Under the pieces are notes generated by a model. It was not told the origin of the DNA. It was given only the letters and a program-made list of their open reading frames with translations, and did not search any database. 64,000 bases of DNA, from the NCBI GenBank assembly GCA_020632885.1, contig JACKEQ010000010.1, positions 116,273 to 180,272 of the forward strand, given 5' to 3'. Of the stretch, positions 43,220-53,084 are shown one piece after another. Every line of letters begins with the position of its first letter. The stretch's first letter is position 1. Both the position numbers and the translations under genes were made by a program. The stretch comes from Alphaproteobacteria bacterium (GTDB lineage: Bacteria > Myxococcota_A > UBA796 > GCA-2862545).

Positions 43220-43788
43220 GCGAGATCGACCCCAGTCGCCGCGTGCTCGTGCGGCTCGGGCGCCGGAAGGGCAACCTGGGCACGTCCGCCACCTGGGAGG
43301 TCCGCTACCGGGGACGCCTGCTCCGGATGGACCGGGAGTCCATCCTGGCCGGGCTCCAGGCCGGCTGGCTGACGGGCATCGAGCCCGTCCGGCGCGAGGA
43401 CGGCGACTGGGGGCCCCTCTTCGGGCGTCCGCTCTACCGCGAGGTCTTCGAGGACACCCACGAGCCCCGCGACCACGCCAAGGCCCGCGCGGGCGCACGG
43501 ATCGTCCACCTGCAGCGCGTCTCCTGGGGCTGGCTCGCCCTGGCGGGGCTCGCGTTCGTGGTGAGCCTGCCGGTCGTCACGGGCGGTGTCGTGGGCCAGG
43601 GGGCCCTGCTGGTGGCCCTCGTGGCGGGCATGGCGGCAGGCATGCAGCGCCTGTTCGGCGCCATGGCCGAGCGCGAGCTGGCGGACCTGAAGGAGAAGCT
43701 CGTGCCCCCGGTCCTCCCGCCCCCCGCGCCGGTCGACTGGGCCCGTCAGGCCGCGGACGACGAGGTGGACGCCGTCACCCGGAATTGA
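43216..43788 (+). CDS. Small membrane protein, possible GYF-like N-terminal domain
   Basis: A 190-residue protein with a basic N-terminal domain of about 85 residues (TWEVRYRGRLLRMDRESILAG ... DWGPLFGRPLYREVF) that resembles GYF_2-type domains, then two membrane helices at about 103-120 and 125-145, and a charged tail. The GYF assignment is weak. The GTG start overlaps the BrkB stop. The stop codon ends at 43788, exactly where the first 71-base direct repeat begins. Confidence 0.55.
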   Translation: MSEIDPSRRVLVRLGRRKGNLGTSATWEVRYRGRLLRMDRESILAGLQAGWLTGIEPVRREDGDWGPLFGRPLYREVFEDTHEPRDHAKARAGARIVHLQRVSWGWLALAGLAFVVSLPVVTGGVVGQGALLVALVAGMAAGMQRLFGAMAERELADLKEKLVPPVLPPPAPVDWARQAADDEVDAVTRN

Positions 43789-43858
43789 CGCCCTGGCTCG
43801 AAGTGTACTCGTTTCCCCGCCATCCGCGGGCCAGGACATGTCGACCGTCAAACGGAAC
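43788..43858. repeat. 71-bp direct repeat, copy 1
   Basis: Starts ACGCCCTGGCTCGAAGTGT and ends GACCGTCAAACGGAAC. It matches the copy at 43932-44002 over all 71 bases with five differences, each a transition. It begins at the last base of the upstream stop codon. Confidence 0.85.
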
Positions 43859-43868
43859 TGATCACTCC

Positions 43869-43937
43869 GGCCGCCGAAGGCGGCCTGCGCGGCCCGCTTT
43901 GCGCGGGCCTTGCCTCCTCTCGACGCTCACCACGCCC
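43869..43937 (+). repeat. Dispersed hairpin-forming repeat, copy A
   Basis: Contains two back-to-back hairpins: GGCCGCC-GAA-GGCGGCC (43869-43885) and GGCCCGC-TTTGC-GCGGGCC (43891-43909). The whole segment, ending CTCACCACGCCC, matches the reverse complement of 52809-52873 with small gaps. It overlaps the first bases of the second 71-bp repeat. Confidence 0.75.
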
Positions 43938-44002
43938 TGGCTCGAAGTGTGCTCGTTCCCCCGCCATTCGCGGGCCAGGACGTGTTGACCGTCAAACGGA
44001 AC
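43932..44002. repeat. 71-bp direct repeat, copy 2
   Basis: Second copy of the 71-base repeat; its last 11 bases overlap the 3' end of the pseudouridine synthase gene and include its stop codon at 43992-43994. Confidence 0.85.
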
Positions 44003-44921
44003 GCCAGCGCTCCTCGAACCACGCCGGGGGCTGCGCCCGCACGATGACGTCGCCCCAGGGGGTGGGCAGCTCGAGCTCCGCGGCGTGCAGGGCGTGGTGC
44101 TCGGCCCCAGTGACCTCGATGGCGTCGGCGTCCACCCCGTGCTCCAGGGTGCGCAGGAAGACCTCGGGTGGCGCGCCGTACAGGCGGTCGCCCAGCAGAG
44201 GGAAGCCCGCGTGGGCGAGGTGCACCCGGATCTGGTGCGTGCGGCCCGTGTGGATGCGGCATCGCACCCGCGTGAGCCCGCCCTGGCGGGCCAACACGGT
44301 CACGTCGGTGCGGGCGTCCTTCCCGTCCGGGCGAACGGCCATCTGGATGCGGATCGGCCCGTCCGCGGGGCCGATGGGGCCATCGAGCACCTGCTCGTCC
44401 CACGGGATCGTGCCGCGGCAGAGCGCCTGGTAGACCTTGCGCGTGCGACCCTCGGCGATGGCGGTCTTGAGCTGCGCGTTGAGGGCGGGGTCCGTGGTGA
44501 GGGCCAGGCAGCCGGACGTGTCGCGGTCGAGCCGGTGCACGAGCTCCGCCTCCGGCCACCTCTCCTTGGCGAGCCCGATGACGGCCCAGGCGAACGCGGT
44601 GCCGGTCGGGTGGCAGAGCATGCCCGCGGGCTTGTCGAGCACCACGAGCCCGCCGTGGTCGTAGAGCACCTCGGGGAAGGGCGGTGGACCCGACTCCGGC
44701 GCGATCCCGGGGATGCCGATCTCCAGCACCATGCCCACGCGCACCCGCGTCCCGGCCCGCAGCACGCGGCCGTCCAGGCTCACGAGGCCCGACCGGATCC
44801 CGCGCGCCAGCTGCGTGCGCGAGAGATCGCGGAACCATCTCGACAGGAAGTGGTCGAGACGCATGCCGTCCACGCCCTCGGGCACGGACAGGCTTCGCGT
44901 CGCGGGGGTCGGGCCGGTCAT
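43992..44921 (-). CDS. RluA-family pseudouridine synthase with S4 domain
   Basis: A 309-residue RNA-modifying enzyme. An S4 RNA-binding domain covers residues 20-75 (MRLDHFLSRWFRDLSRTQLARGI). The catalytic domain has the RluA signature ELVHRLDRDTSGCLAL with the active-site aspartate, then RTHQIRVHLAHAGFPLLGDRLYG. It would isomerise specific uridines in 23S rRNA or tRNA; the target (RluD-, RluC- or TruC-like) is not assignable by eye. ATG 44921 gives the usual length before the S4 domain. Confidence 0.9.
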   Translation of the reverse strand: MTGPTPATRSLSVPEGVDGMRLDHFLSRWFRDLSRTQLARGIRSGLVSLDGRVLRAGTRVRVGMVLEIGIPGIAPESGPPPFPEVLYDHGGLVVLDKPAGMLCHPTGTAFAWAVIGLAKERWPEAELVHRLDRDTSGCLALTTDPALNAQLKTAIAEGRTRKVYQALCRGTIPWDEQVLDGPIGPADGPIRIQMAVRPDGKDARTDVTVLARQGGLTRVRCRIHTGRTHQIRVHLAHAGFPLLGDRLYGAPPEVFLRTLEHGVDADAIEVTGAEHHALHAAELELPTPWGDVIVRAQPPAWFEERWRSV

Positions 44922-44970
44922 GCTGCATGTTTTCACACCCTCGCGACAGCCCGCGTGCCATGCTGAGCCC

Positions 44971-45747
44971 ATGGCGCGACGCTCGCTGATCCCCGCCCTG
45001 CTGGCTGCCTTCCTCGGCGTGCAGGGCTGCGCGGCGCGCTGCGAGGGGCCCGTGCAGCCCTGGCGCTTCGAGGCGCGCACGACCCACGGGGTGGTCCGGG
45101 TGCTGCCGGTGATCGTGGACCACGCCCCCGTGGACGTCAGCGACGACGACTACCTGGGTGCCGGGCTCACCTGGCTCGGCGAGTGGCTCCGGAGCGAACG
45201 GGAGGCGGAGGCGGCGCGCATCCCCCACGCCCTCGGGCGCGCCCTGCCCGGTGCGCTCAGCGCGTCCCTCGGGCCCGCGTGGGACGGGGCTTTCCTGAAC
45301 GGCCGGTTCCCCACGGGCGCCCGCACGGGCGTGAAGCGGGCGCTGCTCGCGGGCGACGGCCTGGACGACGCCCTGGAGGCCGTCGTGCGCGGCCAGGACG
45401 GCTCGGTGCTCGTCACCTGGGTGACGGGCCTGAAGGCCCACGCGCTCACCGACGACGGGTTCCCGGGCGACGTGCTGGACACGTCGGTGGGGCCGGTGGT
45501 CGTCGATCAGGTGGAGCAGCCGTTCCTGGTGGAGGCCGTGGTCGGCATGGCGCTCGTGGCCCCGGACGGCGAGGTGGTCCTCCGTTACACCGATGTGTTC
45601 GGCACGGTGCTCTCGGCCCGGCGTGCGCCCGAGGTGGCGGCCCGCGAGCTCGCGCAGGGCCTGGCGGACGAGGTGGCCCTCGTGTGGGCCACCGACCCCC
45701 GGCTGGAGCCGGGTGCGGCGAGCGATCAGGTGGCCCTGCTCCCCTGA
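44971..45747 (+). CDS. Lipoprotein of unknown function
   Basis: A 258-residue lipoprotein: signal peptide MARRSLIPALLAAFLGVQGC with the lipidated cysteine at residue 20. The mature part has two more early cysteines (AARCEGP), a beta-rich middle and the segments PVDVSDDDYLGAGLTWLGEWL and VTWVTGLKAHALTDDGFPGD. No family is recognised. It is divergent from the pseudouridine synthase gene (49 bases between starts) and lies 38 bases upstream of mnmG, with which it may be co-transcribed. Confidence 0.6.
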   Translation: MARRSLIPALLAAFLGVQGCAARCEGPVQPWRFEARTTHGVVRVLPVIVDHAPVDVSDDDYLGAGLTWLGEWLRSEREAEAARIPHALGRALPGALSASLGPAWDGAFLNGRFPTGARTGVKRALLAGDGLDDALEAVVRGQDGSVLVTWVTGLKAHALTDDGFPGDVLDTSVGPVVVDQVEQPFLVEAVVGMALVAPDGEVVLRYTDVFGTVLSARRAPEVAARELAQGLADEVALVWATDPRLEPGAASDQVALLP

Positions 45748-45785
45748 CCCTGCGGCCGCGTTAGCCACGCACCACGGGAGTCTGC

Positions 45786-47619
45786 GTGCGGTTCGACGTG
45801 GTGGTGGTGGGCGCGGGTCACGCGGGCTGCGAGGCGGCCGGCGCGGCGGCCCGGCTGGGACGGCGGGTGGCGATGGTCACCCTCGACCGACGGGCGGTGG
45901 CGCGGCTCTCGTGCAACCCCGCGGTGGGTGGCCTCGCCAAGGGCCACCTGGTCCGCGAGCTGGACGCGCTGGGCGGGCTCATGGCGCGCGCGACGGACGC
46001 CTCCACGATCCAGTTCCGCACGCTCAACACCCGCAAGGGGCTCGCCGTGCAGGCCTCGCGGGCCCAGGTGGACATCCACCGCTACCCGGCCGCCATGGCG
46101 GGTCTCCTGGCGGCCATCGAGGGCCTGGAGATCGTCGAGGGCGAGGTCGCAGCACTGCACCTCGAGGGCGGGCGCGTGGCCGGTGTGTCGCTCGCGGACG
46201 GCACCCGCCTGGAGGCCCCGGTGGTGGTGCTCACCACGGGGACCTTCCTGGCAGGCGTGCTCCACCACGGCCTGGAGCGCTCGGTGGGCGGGCGGCTCGG
46301 GGACGGCGCCTCCCACGCGCTCTCCCGGTCTCTCGCGGACGTCGGGCTGCGCCTCGGGCGCCTGAAGACGGGGACGGTGCCGCGCCTGGCGGCCGACTCG
46401 GTGGACTGGGGGCGGCTCGAGCCCCAGGAGGACCTGGAGGCCGGTCGGTTCTCCCACCAGGCCGTGCGTCCCGCGCGTCTGCCGCGCGTCACGTGCTACC
46501 TCGCCCACACCCACGACGGCGTGCACGACCTCATCCGCGCGAACCTCGACCGATCGCCCATGTTCACGGGGGTCATCGAGGGTCGGGGACCCCGGTACTG
46601 CCCGAGCATCGAGGACAAGATCCATCGGTTCCCGGACAAGGACCGCCACCTCCTGTTCCTCGAGCCCGAGGGCCTGGACACCGAACGGATCTACGTGAAC
46701 GGGCTGTCCACGTCGCTGCCGCGGGACGTCCAGGACGCGATGGTCCGCGCGATCCCCGGACTGGAGCACGCGCGCATCGTGCAGCACGGGTACGCCGTGG
46801 AGTACGACTACGCCGATCCGCGCGACCTGGACGCGGGCCTGCAGCACCGCGAGGTCCCCGGCCTGTTCCTCGCGGGCCAGGTGAACGGGACGTCCGGCTA
46901 CGAGGAGGCGGCGGTCCAGGGCTTCGTCGCCGGGGTGAGCGCGGCCCTCGGGGAGCCCTTCGTGCTCGCGCGCGACGAGGCGTACATCGGTGTGCTCGTC
47001 GACGACCTGACCCAGCGCGGCATCGGGGGCGAGCCGTACCGGATGTTCACGAGCCGCGCGGAGCACCGCCTGCTGCTGCGCGAGGACAACGCGGATCGAC
47101 GGCTGATGGCGAAGGGCCGGGCGCTCGGGCTCGTGGACGACGCGACCTGGGCGGCCTTCGAGGCCCGGCAGGAGGCCTTCGCGCGCGGCATGGAGGCCCT
47201 GGACCAGCAGGTGACCCCGTCGACGACCGTGCTCGAGGCCCTCGAGCGCGAGGGGCTCGGAGGTCTGAAGAAGCCCGCCACCGTGGGCGACCTGCTGCGG
47301 CGTCCGGAGGCCACCTGGTCCGCCGTCGCGGCGGTCGTCGAGCTCCCGGCCCTCGATGCCGAGACGGCCGTGCAGCTCGAGACCGAGGTGAAGTACGCAG
47401 GCTACATCGAGCGCGCGCGTCGCCGGGCGGAGGGCGCGCGTCGGTTGGAGGGCGTGAGCCTGCCGGAGGTCGACTGGCACGCGCTGACCGCGCTCTCCTT
47501 CGAGGTCCGGGAGCGCCTCGCCGCCGCGCGGCCCCGCACGCTCGGTCAGCTCGAGCGCCTGCCGGGCGTGACGCCAGCCGCGGTCGCCGTCGTGCTCGAC
47601 CGACTGCGCAAGGGCACGC

Positions 47620-47633
<14 letters not shown>
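45786..47633 (+). CDS. mnmG: tRNA uridine-5-carboxymethylaminomethyl modification enzyme MnmG (GidA)
   Basis: MnmG works with MnmE to install the carboxymethylaminomethyl group on wobble U34 of certain tRNAs, using FAD and tetrahydrofolate. The 615-residue protein has the N-terminal dinucleotide fold GAGHAGCEAA, the family signature LSCNPAVGGLAKGHLVREL, the GYEEAAVQG motif, and the C-terminal helical domain that contacts MnmE. Length matches the family. Start GTG. Its last 14 bases overlap the convergent beta-helix gene. mnmG near rsmG and parAB is a classical origin-proximal arrangement, although here it faces rsmG. Confidence 0.96.
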
Positions 47634-49623
<1,990 letters not shown>

Positions 49624-49654
49624 CCCTGGAATCTGGCATGCTTCCGGGCGAGGG

Positions 49655-50245
49655 TCAACGGACGGGGGAACCTAGCCTCGAGGCCGCCAGCTTCCGCGGG
49701 CGCCCGTCCACCACGTAGTGTTCCACGTGGAACACCTCGAGGTCGATGTCCGTGGGAATCGGCGCGTCGTCCTGGAGGAACAGGAGCAGGGTGCCCCCCG
49801 GGACCAGCAATCGACGCGCGACCTCCACCATGCGCTCCGGGGCGTGCAGGGCGCGCGACATCACGCCCGCGTAGGCGCCTTCCGGCAGCGTCTCGTGGCG
49901 GGTGCACAGCACATCGACGCCCTGCCAGTCGGCCTCTGCGAGCACCTCCTCGAGGAAGCGCGTGCGCTTCTGCCTGCTGTCGACGAGCTCGAGCGGCAGG
50001 TCGGGGTGCATGGCCGCGAACACGATGCCGGGGAAGCCGGCGCCCGTGCCGAGGTCGACCCAGCGCCCGGGGGAGGGCCGGAAGCCCTTCAGCGCCCTGT
50101 TCGCGTCCTCGTAGTGCGCCGCGATCGGGCCGGGGCCCACCAGGTTCATCGCCTTGCGCCAGCGCTCGAGCAGGCGCGCATGGGTGGTGAGCAGGTGCTC
50201 GCCGCGCGTGCCGATCCCGTCGAGCTCGGGAAGATCCTCTGGCAT
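49655..50245 (-). CDS. rsmG: 16S rRNA (guanine-N7)-methyltransferase RsmG (GidB)
   Basis: RsmG methylates N7 of G527 in 16S rRNA using S-adenosylmethionine; its loss gives low-level streptomycin resistance in many bacteria. The 196-residue protein has the N-terminal helix LLERWRKAMNLVGPG, the SAM loop VDLGTGAGFPGIVFA, and LELVDSRQKRTRFLEEV. Length fits the family. The codons for FHVEH near the C-terminus lie on a perfect parS palindrome, so this part of the protein is shaped by a DNA site. Divergent from parA. Confidence 0.95.
   Translation of the reverse strand: MPEDLPELDGIGTRGEHLLTTHARLLERWRKAMNLVGPGPIAAHYEDANRALKGFRPSPGRWVDLGTGAGFPGIVFAAMHPDLPLELVDSRQKRTRFLEEVLAEADWQGVDVLCTRHETLPEGAYAGVMSRALHAPERMVEVARRLLVPGGTLLLFLQDDAPIPTDIDLEVFHVEHYVVDGRPRKLAASRLGSPVR
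49719..49734. other. parS: parS site 2 (perfect)
   Basis: TGTTCCACGTGGAACA is an exact match to the 16-base chromosomal parS consensus; the symmetry extends by one more base pair on each side (49718-49735). It lies in the 3' part of rsmG. Confidence 0.92.
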
Positions 50246-50271
50246 GGGGCCTCTCGGGGGTCGCGTGCGGG

Positions 50272-50287
50272 TGTTCCACGTGGAACA
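50272..50287. other. parS: parS site 3 (perfect)
   Basis: TGTTCCACGTGGAACA, an exact 16-base match, in the 182-base gap between the rsmG and parA starts. ParB bound here could also influence parA and rsmG transcription. Confidence 0.92.
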
Positions 50288-50427
50288 TCCCCGCCGTCGG
50301 GTAGCGCGCCGATCCCGCGTTGGCTATCCTTGCCGTACCTCCCGCAGGCCACTCCCCCGGCCGGCTCCCTCCCCACCCACCGTCCTCCGGAAGCCCCTCC
50401 AGGGACGGGTCCACTGCAGGATTCCCC

Positions 50428-51216
50428 GTGGCACGCATCCTCTCCCTCTCCAATCAGAAGGGTGGTGTCGGCAAGACCACCACCACCGTGAACCTCGCCG
50501 CCGCCCTCGCCCAGCAGGGCCAGAAGGTGCTGGTGGTGGACCTGGATCCCCAGGGGAACGCCAGCTCTGGCCTCGGCTACCCGCGTCAGGACGTCACCAT
50601 GGGCGTGTACGACGTGCTCATGGAGTACCGGGACGTAGAGAGCGCGCTGATGCCCACGGCCCTCGACGGCCTCCAGCTCCTCCCGGCGAGTCGGGATCTG
50701 GTGGGTGCCGAGGTGGAGCTCGTGGACGAGCCCAACCGGGAGCGCAAGCTCCGCAAGGTGCTGAACCTCGTGCGGGAGCGGTACGACTGGGTGCTGATCG
50801 ACTGCCCGCCGAGCCTGGGGCTGCTCACGCTCAACGCCCTCGTGGCCTCGGACAGCGTGCTCGTGCCCCTCCAGGCCGAGTACTACGCGATGGAGGGCCT
50901 CGGAGAGCTGCTGCGCACCATCAAGGGCGTGCGGCGCGCGCTGAACCCCGACCTGCGCCGCGAGGGCATCGTCATCACCATGACCGATGCGCGGAACCGG
51001 CTCTGCCGTGAGGTGGAGGGCCAGGCGCGCCAGGTGTTCGGAGAGGGAGTCTTCCAGACGACCATCCCGCGCAACGTCCGGCTCGGCGAGGCGCCCAGCC
51101 ACGGCAAGTCGATCGTGGAGTACGCTCCCGGCTCCACGGGTGCGCAGGCGTACATGGACCTGGCGGACGAGCTGATCCGTCGGCAGCAGGCCAAGGGCCA
51201 GAGGGAGGCGGTATGA
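50428..51216 (+). CDS. parA: Chromosome-partitioning ATPase ParA (Soj)
   Basis: ParA is a deviant Walker-type ATPase that binds nucleoid DNA and moves ParB-parS complexes after replication. The 262-residue protein has the deviant P-loop SNQKGGVGKTTT, the switch motif VVDLDPQGNASSGLGY and IDCPPSLGLLTLNAL. The GTG start was chosen because GCAGGA lies six bases upstream and the P-loop is then at the usual place; upstream extension of the frame is proline-rich and not conserved in style. Overlaps parB (ATGA). Confidence 0.95.
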   Translation: MARILSLSNQKGGVGKTTTTVNLAAALAQQGQKVLVVDLDPQGNASSGLGYPRQDVTMGVYDVLMEYRDVESALMPTALDGLQLLPASRDLVGAEVELVDEPNRERKLRKVLNLVRERYDWVLIDCPPSLGLLTLNALVASDSVLVPLQAEYYAMEGLGELLRTIKGVRRALNPDLRREGIVITMTDARNRLCREVEGQARQVFGEGVFQTTIPRNVRLGEAPSHGKSIVEYAPGSTGAQAYMDLADELIRRQQAKGQREAV

Positions 51217-52079
51217 GCAAGGGACTCGGCAGGGGCTTCGCGTCCCTCATCCCCGATAGCGCGCTGGACGTGGAGGCCGGTCCGCTCGACCAGGCGGGCT
51301 CCCGGACCGTCCCGCTGGACGAGATCCGTCCGAATCCGGAGCAACCGCGCGAGGTCTTCGACAAGGAGGCCCTGGAGTCGCTGGCGGCGTCCATCCGGCA
51401 GCACGGGCTCCTGACGCCCCTGGTCGTCCGGCGCCACGAGGGCCGCTACGTGCTCATCGCGGGCGAGCGGCGCTTCCGGGCCGCAGGCCTGGCCGGCCTC
51501 ACCGAGGTGCCCGTGATGGTGCGCGAGGCCGACGACGCCTCCGTCCAGCTCGAGCTGGCCCTGGTGGAGAACCTCCAGCGCACGGACCTCGACCCCGTGG
51601 AGGAGGCCCGCGGCTACAAGCGTCTCGTGGACGAGTACGGCTACACCCAGGACCAGGTGGCCGTGCGCGTCGGTCGCCAGCGGCCCACGATCGCGAACGC
51701 CCTCCGCCTGCTGAAGCTCCCGGAGTTCGCCCTCCTGGCGCTGCGGGACGGGCGGATCACGGCCGGTCACGCCCGGGCCCTGCTTCCTCTCGACGACGAG
51801 ACGGCGGTGAAGACCGTGCTCGCGAAGGTCATCGCGCAGGGTCTCTCCGTGCGGGCCACGGAGCGCATGGTGCGCGACCTCACCCGGGCACCCGTGCCGC
51901 GAACGGGGGACGACGGTGAGAACCGGCGGGCGATGGACTACGCGACACGCCTGCTCCGCGACGCGCTGCGCACGTCCGTCGCGATCCTGCCGAAGAAGAA
52001 GGGTGGCGGACGCATCGTGATCGACTACGCGGACGCCGAGGACCTCGAGCGCCTCATTCACAGGCTCCGTCAAGAGTAG
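51213..52079 (+). CDS. parB: Chromosome-partitioning protein ParB (Spo0J)
   Basis: ParB is a CTP-dependent DNA clamp that loads at parS and spreads along DNA. The 288-residue protein has the CTP-binding N-domain (VRRHEGRYVLIAGERRFRAAGLAGL, then ENLQRTDLDPVEEARGYKRL), the helix-turn-helix (YTQDQVAVRVGRQRPTIANA) that recognises parS, and a short C-terminal dimerisation region. The N-terminal segment MSKGLGRGFASLIP is the typical ParA-contact peptide. Three parS palindromes lie within 2 kb upstream. Confidence 0.95.
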   Translation: MSKGLGRGFASLIPDSALDVEAGPLDQAGSRTVPLDEIRPNPEQPREVFDKEALESLAASIRQHGLLTPLVVRRHEGRYVLIAGERRFRAAGLAGLTEVPVMVREADDASVQLELALVENLQRTDLDPVEEARGYKRLVDEYGYTQDQVAVRVGRQRPTIANALRLLKLPEFALLALRDGRITAGHARALLPLDDETAVKTVLAKVIAQGLSVRATERMVRDLTRAPVPRTGDDGENRRAMDYATRLLRDALRTSVAILPKKKGGGRIVIDYADAEDLERLIHRLRQE

Positions 52080-52084
52080 GTTCG

Positions 52085-52693
52085 ATGCAGATCATCGGGA
52101 TCGCGGGGGGCACCGCGTCCGGAAAGACCACGCTCGCCCGCCGGGTGGCTGCGGCCCTCGGGCCCCGGGCCGTGCTCCTCGCCCACGACCGCTACTACCG
52201 CACGCTCCCGGACGCGTACCGGGGGCGCGAGGTGGACTACAACTTCGACCACCCGGACGCCCTCGACAACCAGTTGCTGGCGGCCAACCTCGATGCTCTG
52301 GTGGCCGGCGCGTCGACACGCGTGCCCGACTACGACTTCGCGGTGTGCCGGCAGCACCCGGAGTCGACCTGGGAGACCCTCTCCGGGGCGGGGGTCGAGG
52401 TGGTGCTCGTGGAAGGGATCCTCGTCCTCGCGGTGGAGTCGCTGCGGGTGCGCTTCCATCGCTCGTTCTTCGTGCACACCCCCGCGGACATCCGGCTCGC
52501 CCGGCGCCTCCGCCGCGACATCGTGGAGCGCGGAGACACCGTGGAGGGCGTGCTGGATCAGTACCTCGCGACCGTGCGGCCCATGCACGAGGTCTTCGTG
52601 GAGCCGTCGCGCGAGCACGCGGAGCACGTCCTGGATGGGACGGCGGACCTGGAGCGGTCGGTGGCGGATGTGGTCCGGCGTCTCCGGCGCTAG
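52085..52693 (+). CDS. udk: Uridine kinase
   Basis: A 202-residue uridine kinase that would phosphorylate uridine (and cytidine) with ATP or GTP in pyrimidine salvage: P-loop GIAGGTASGKTTL, the substrate-binding stretch HDRYYRTLP and YNFDHPDALDNQLL, and lid FVHTPADIRLARRLRRDIVERGDTVE. Slightly shorter than E. coli Udk (213). It starts five bases after the parB stop, so it is part of the parAB transcript. A very strong hairpin begins at its stop codon. Confidence 0.92.
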   Translation: MQIIGIAGGTASGKTTLARRVAAALGPRAVLLAHDRYYRTLPDAYRGREVDYNFDHPDALDNQLLAANLDALVAGASTRVPDYDFAVCRQHPESTWETLSGAGVEVVLVEGILVLAVESLRVRFHRSFFVHTPADIRLARRLRRDIVERGDTVEGVLDQYLATVRPMHEVFVEPSREHAEHVLDGTADLERSVADVVRRLRR

Positions 52694-52737
52694 CGGGCTC
52701 CTCTGCGGCGTGCTGAGCACGACGCAGAGGAGCCTGC
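52693..52737 (+). terminator. Strong hairpin at the end of the parA-parB-udk operon
   Basis: GGCTCCTCTGCG (52696-52707) pairs perfectly with 52723-52734, and inside the loop CGTGCT/AGCACG adds six more pairs, so the stem is about 18 pairs with one mismatch. No T-run follows; it may stop transcription with Rho or protect the transcript end. Confidence 0.65.
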
Positions 52738-52808
52738 TCCGGTGCCCGTGCCCGTGCCCCTGCCCGCGGGCGTGGATCCGAGCTCTCACGTGGGGTCCCT
52801 CCAGCACG

Positions 52809-52873
52809 GGGCGTGGTGAGCGATAGGAGGCAGTGGCTGCGCAGAGCGACCCGCGCAGGCCGCCTTCGCGGCC
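52809..52873 (-). repeat. Dispersed hairpin-forming repeat, copy B
   Basis: Its reverse complement aligns with 43869-43937: both share GAAGGCGGCCTGCGCGG, a TGCGC core, TGCCTCCT and CTCACCACGCCC, with two short gaps. The copies are in opposite orientation and both are intergenic. Confidence 0.75.
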
Positions 52874-52987
52874 GCCTGTGTGGTCGGGATCCGGCGGAGG
52901 AGGCTCTGCTCTCCACGTGGGCGCGGTGCCCGTCGGCCGACGACTTCGGGTGTCCGCGTCAGGGAACGGCGGGTCCGAGGCTGGCTT

Positions 52988-53018
52988 CGGGCACGGGCAC
53001 GGGCACGGGCACGGGCAC
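52988..53018. repeat. Tandem CGGGCA hexamer, about five copies
   Basis: Five perfect six-base units followed by a degenerate one. The opposite-strand version of the motif occurs at 52742-52765 in the same gap, so the region contains inverted hexamer runs. Confidence 0.75.
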
Positions 53019-53025
53019 GGGGCAG

Positions 53026-53061
53026 GGTGCGGAAAGCGGCCTGACGGCCGCTTGCGGCACC
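53026..53061 (+). promoter_or_regulatory. Hairpin in the leader of the Ser/Thr kinase gene
   Basis: GGTGC-GGA-AAGCGGCC-TGAC-GGCCGCTT-GCG-GCACC: an 8-pair perfect inner stem with a 4-base loop, a symmetric internal loop, and a 5-pair outer stem, ending 23 bases before the kinase start. It could control translation, or be a terminator protecting the kinase from read-through. Confidence 0.5.
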
Positions 53062-53084
53062 CTGCTGCTATGCTCCCCGCCCGC

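Larger units (their letters stand above)
52694..53084. other. Repeat-rich intergenic region between udk and the kinase gene
   Basis: This 391-base gap has no convincing gene. From left to right it holds the terminator-like hairpin, a CCCGTG-type run (52742-52765), the dispersed repeat copy B, an array of GGGCAC hexamers, and a hairpin just before the kinase start. No tRNA fold was found. Confidence 0.6.

Noticed and set aside
43788..44002. 71-bp direct repeats considered as CRISPR repeats or phage attachment sites
   Set aside because: Only two copies with a 73-base spacer, no cas genes, no tRNA or integrase nearby.
43788..44002. Hairpins considered as tRNA genes
   Set aside because: No cloverleaf, no T-arm GTTCGA and no acceptor stem can be formed.
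52907..52925. CTCTCCACGTGGGCG considered as a fourth parS
   Set aside because: The half-sites do not match (right arm lacks AACA).
52988..53018. CGGGCA array considered as a CRISPR or coding repeat
   Set aside because: Pure hexamer tandem without spacers and outside any credible gene.
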